Below are positions 62,651 to 64,000 of a stretch of 64,000 bases of DNA, in pieces. The notes beneath the pieces were generated by a model. It saw only the letters and a program-made list of their open reading frames with translations. It was not told where the DNA came from and ran no database searches. The stretch comes from Arthrobacter sp. Leaf69 (GTDB lineage: Bacteria; Actinomycetota; Actinomycetes; Actinomycetales; Micrococcaceae). Made by a program: the position numbers and the translations under genes. The stretch lies in NCBI RefSeq assembly GCF_001422645.1, contig NZ_LMLR01000012.1:224451-288450 (forward strand). The letters are read 5' to 3'. How positions within the stretch are numbered: the stretch's first letter is position 1; every line of letters begins with the position of its first letter.

Positions 62651-62677
62651 CTTTACTCAGGGCCGTTTCAAAGTCAA
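62650..62677 (-). promoter_or_regulatory. Predicted dnaK promoter
   Basis: On the minus strand TTGACT (plus 62672-62677), 16 bases, TAAAGT (plus 62650-62655), a good housekeeping-sigma promoter between the two HAIR sites. Confidence 0.6.
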
Positions 62678-62684
62678 TTCAAAG

Positions 62685-62703
62685 TTGAGCGAAGTGGACT
62701 CAA
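62685..62703. promoter_or_regulatory. HAIR operator 2 (HspR site)
   Basis: TTGAGC (62685-62690), seven bases, ACTCAA (62698-62703): one mismatch from the palindrome. It lies just upstream of the -35; its centre is 53 bases from that of HAIR 1, about five helical turns. Confidence 0.75.
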
Positions 62704-62821
62704 CTATGAATTTCGGGCGTCACGGAGCGCTCTCGGAGAGGTATTCTTTCCCGGATTTCCGGGCATGGCAGGGCGGCAACGCCTGGGACGCCGCCCTGTT
62801 CGCTGTGCGCGAAGCCCGCCG

Positions 62822-63145
62822 CTAGCGGTCGGTTCCGGCGGCCCCGGCAGTTCCGTAGTCGCCTTCGGGGTACTCCCCTTCTTCTGCGGCAGCCGGCGGT
62901 GCGCCGGTGCCGCCCGCTGCGCCGTAGTCACCCTCGGGGTAGTCGCCCTCTTCTGCGCCGACGGCGGTGGTGCCGGCGGTGCCCGCCGCGCCGTAGTCGC
63001 CGGTGGGGTATTCGCCTTCCACGGCTTCTGCCGGATTCTTCCCGGCCGTGCCCGCCGTGCCGTAGTCTCCCTCGACATACTGGCCCTCGGCGGCGTCGAC
63101 GTCGGCTTCAGCCGCCTTGCGATCAAACTCGTTGTTTTCGGACAT
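62822..63145 (-). CDS. 107-residue protein made of four 23-residue repeats
   Basis: I do not recognise the family. ATG 63145 with GGAAGGAT upstream. After a 19-residue charged lead come four tandem units (20-42, 43-65, 66-88, 89-107), each with EG(x)Y-x-EGDYG-(A/T)AG. The protein is acidic, rich in Gly, Glu, Asp and Tyr, with no signal peptide or membrane helix and a likely disordered or beta-turn structure. It lies upstream of the dnaK promoter, on the same strand, but is separated by 176 bases, so co-transcription is not certain. Confidence 0.6.
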   Translation of the reverse strand: MSENNEFDRKAAEADVDAAEGQYVEGDYGTAGTAGKNPAEAVEGEYPTGDYGAAGTAGTTAVGAEEGDYPEGDYGAAGGTGAPPAAAEEGEYPEGDYGTAGAAGTDR

Positions 63146-63288
63146 GTTTGGATCCTTCCTGGAAGCCTCGGCGCGCCCAGGCAGGCGCAGTGGCAGTCTA
63201 TCGAGCACCGGCGGGAGGCAACAGGGGGTGAGGAAAGCCCACCCGGGGCCACTTGGGGGCGGCTATTCCGGGCGGCTATTCCGTGCGG

Positions 63289-64000
63289 CTATTCCGTGCG
63301 GCCTCCGGCCGGGTCCGCCGAGGGGCCAAGGCCTGCGAGGTCCGCCAGCGCGGCCAGATGGTGCGCGAAGAGCTCATCCGGAGCGGCGAAGGTGTCTGCG
63401 CCGTACTGACCGAACACCTCAAAGCTGATGGCACCGAACAGGGAAGTCCACACGAGTGCGCCACGCGCCAGCAGAATGTCAGGCACGGCCAGTCCCATAT
63501 CGCGGCGGATGCGCCCCAGGTCAGCGGCGAGCGGCGGCACGACGGCGGCCTGCCCGCCGCGCGCAGCCAGCCTGCCCGCGCGGTAGGCGCCGTCGAGGAG
63601 CGCCATCAATGCGTAAATGACCCGCGTGCCCGGTCCGGTTGTCCGCTCGGCCGGCGCCCGGTATCCAGGCACAGGGCTGCCGAAGAGGAGTCCGTAGCGG
63701 GCCGGTTCGCGCAGCGCCCAACGCCTCACTGCAACGCCGAGTGCGCTGAACCGGCCGGAAAAATCAGCCTCGGGGCGGGCTGCCACCGCGGCGTCCACTT
63801 CGTCGCCCAGCTCGTCGTAGGCATCAATGAGCAGCAGGGTCAGCAACTCTTCCCGGTTTTCCACGTAGCGGTAAATCGCCGAAGAGACGACGCCGAGGTC
63901 CCTGGCCACAGCCCGGAGCGACAGCGCGGCAGCCCCGTGCAGGGCCAGATGCTCCCGGCCGAGGCGGACAATGTCGTCGATGGTCCGGGCCCGGGCCCGC
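63289..64000 (-). CDS. TetR/AcrR-family regulator (start off the window)
   Basis: The first codons lie beyond 64000. Before the apparent GTG at 63909 the frame continues with a typical TetR helix 1 (TIDDIVRLGREHLALHGAAA). The helix-turn-helix follows as LSLRAVARDLGVVSSAIYRYV. The C-terminal domain (about 150 residues) has RWALREPARYGLLFGSPVPGY, which fits the WHG-type TetR C-terminal family. No target gene is visible here. Confidence 0.82.
   Translation of the reverse strand, partial: RARARTIDDIVRLGREHLALHGAAALSLRAVARDLGVVSSAIYRYVENREELLTLLLIDAYDELGDEVDAAVAARPEADFSGRFSALGVAVRRWALREPARYGLLFGSPVPGYRAPAERTTGPGTRVIYALMALLDGAYRAGRLAARGGQAAVVPPLAADLGRIRRDMGLAVPDILLARGALVWTSLFGAISFEVFGQYGADTFAAPDELFAHHLAALADLAGLGPSADPAGGRTE

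Overview
The window reads as chromosomal DNA of a high-GC Gram-positive actinobacterium. It most resembles the Micrococcaceae (Arthrobacter, Pseudarthrobacter or a close relative). This rests on GC-rich third codon positions, many GTG/TTG starts and 4-nt ATGA overlaps, an HspR/HAIR-controlled dnaK operon, a copper amine oxidase whose sequence recalls the Arthrobacter globiformis phenylethylamine oxidase, and an MndD/HPCD-like homoprotocatechuate dioxygenase. I see no rRNA, tRNA, CRISPR array, insertion sequence or prophage. The taxonomic placement comes from memory of these families; no search was run.

Layout. 1-5.3 kb: partial trpF, hutD and a leftward polyamine-type ABC importer (potA-potD-potB-potC). 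5.5-7 kb: a GntR regulator and a free-standing cache-domain protein. 7.2-8 kb: a guanidine-III-type riboswitch followed by a two-gene SMR guanidinium exporter. 8.1-13.4 kb: aldo/keto reductase, MBL hydrolase, DEAD-box helicase and a methyltransferase. 13.6-17.8 kb: a tightly overlapped envelope-stress (Asp23/AmaP/DUF2273/DUF6286) cluster with its own ECF sigma factor and an anti-sigma-like/Asp23 fusion. 18.2-26.7 kb: permeases, lhgO, methyltransferases including trmB, and a DUF1206 protein. 26.7-32.5 kb: a large unrecognised OB-fold/coiled-coil protein, a second sigma/anti-sigma pair with a lipoprotein, and an AT-richer patch with two small genes. 32.7-36.2 kb: a SWIM-SNF2 helicase.

36.7-52.5 kb is a catabolic island. 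Copper amine oxidase, TetR and AraC regulators, an APC permease and an aldehyde dehydrogenase would turn aromatic amines into aryl-acetates. A flavin hydroxylase and the homoprotocatechuate meta-cleavage genes (hpaD, hpaE, hpaH, hpaI and a FAH-RraA fusion) would take hydroxylated aryl-acetates to succinic semialdehyde and pyruvate. No separate hpaF isomerase is present, and the fusion protein is the obvious candidate to fill that gap.

52.6-58.4 kb is an exported-protein region: a glycosidase-like/VCBS-repeat protein, a run of 23 cytosines, and four secreted proteins, three with a SipW/TasA-like signal-peptide end. 58.4-62.7 kb is the leftward dnaK-grpE-dnaJ-hspR operon with two HAIR operators and a nested palindrome between grpE and dnaJ. 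The window ends with a 23-residue-repeat protein and a TetR gene that runs off the edge.
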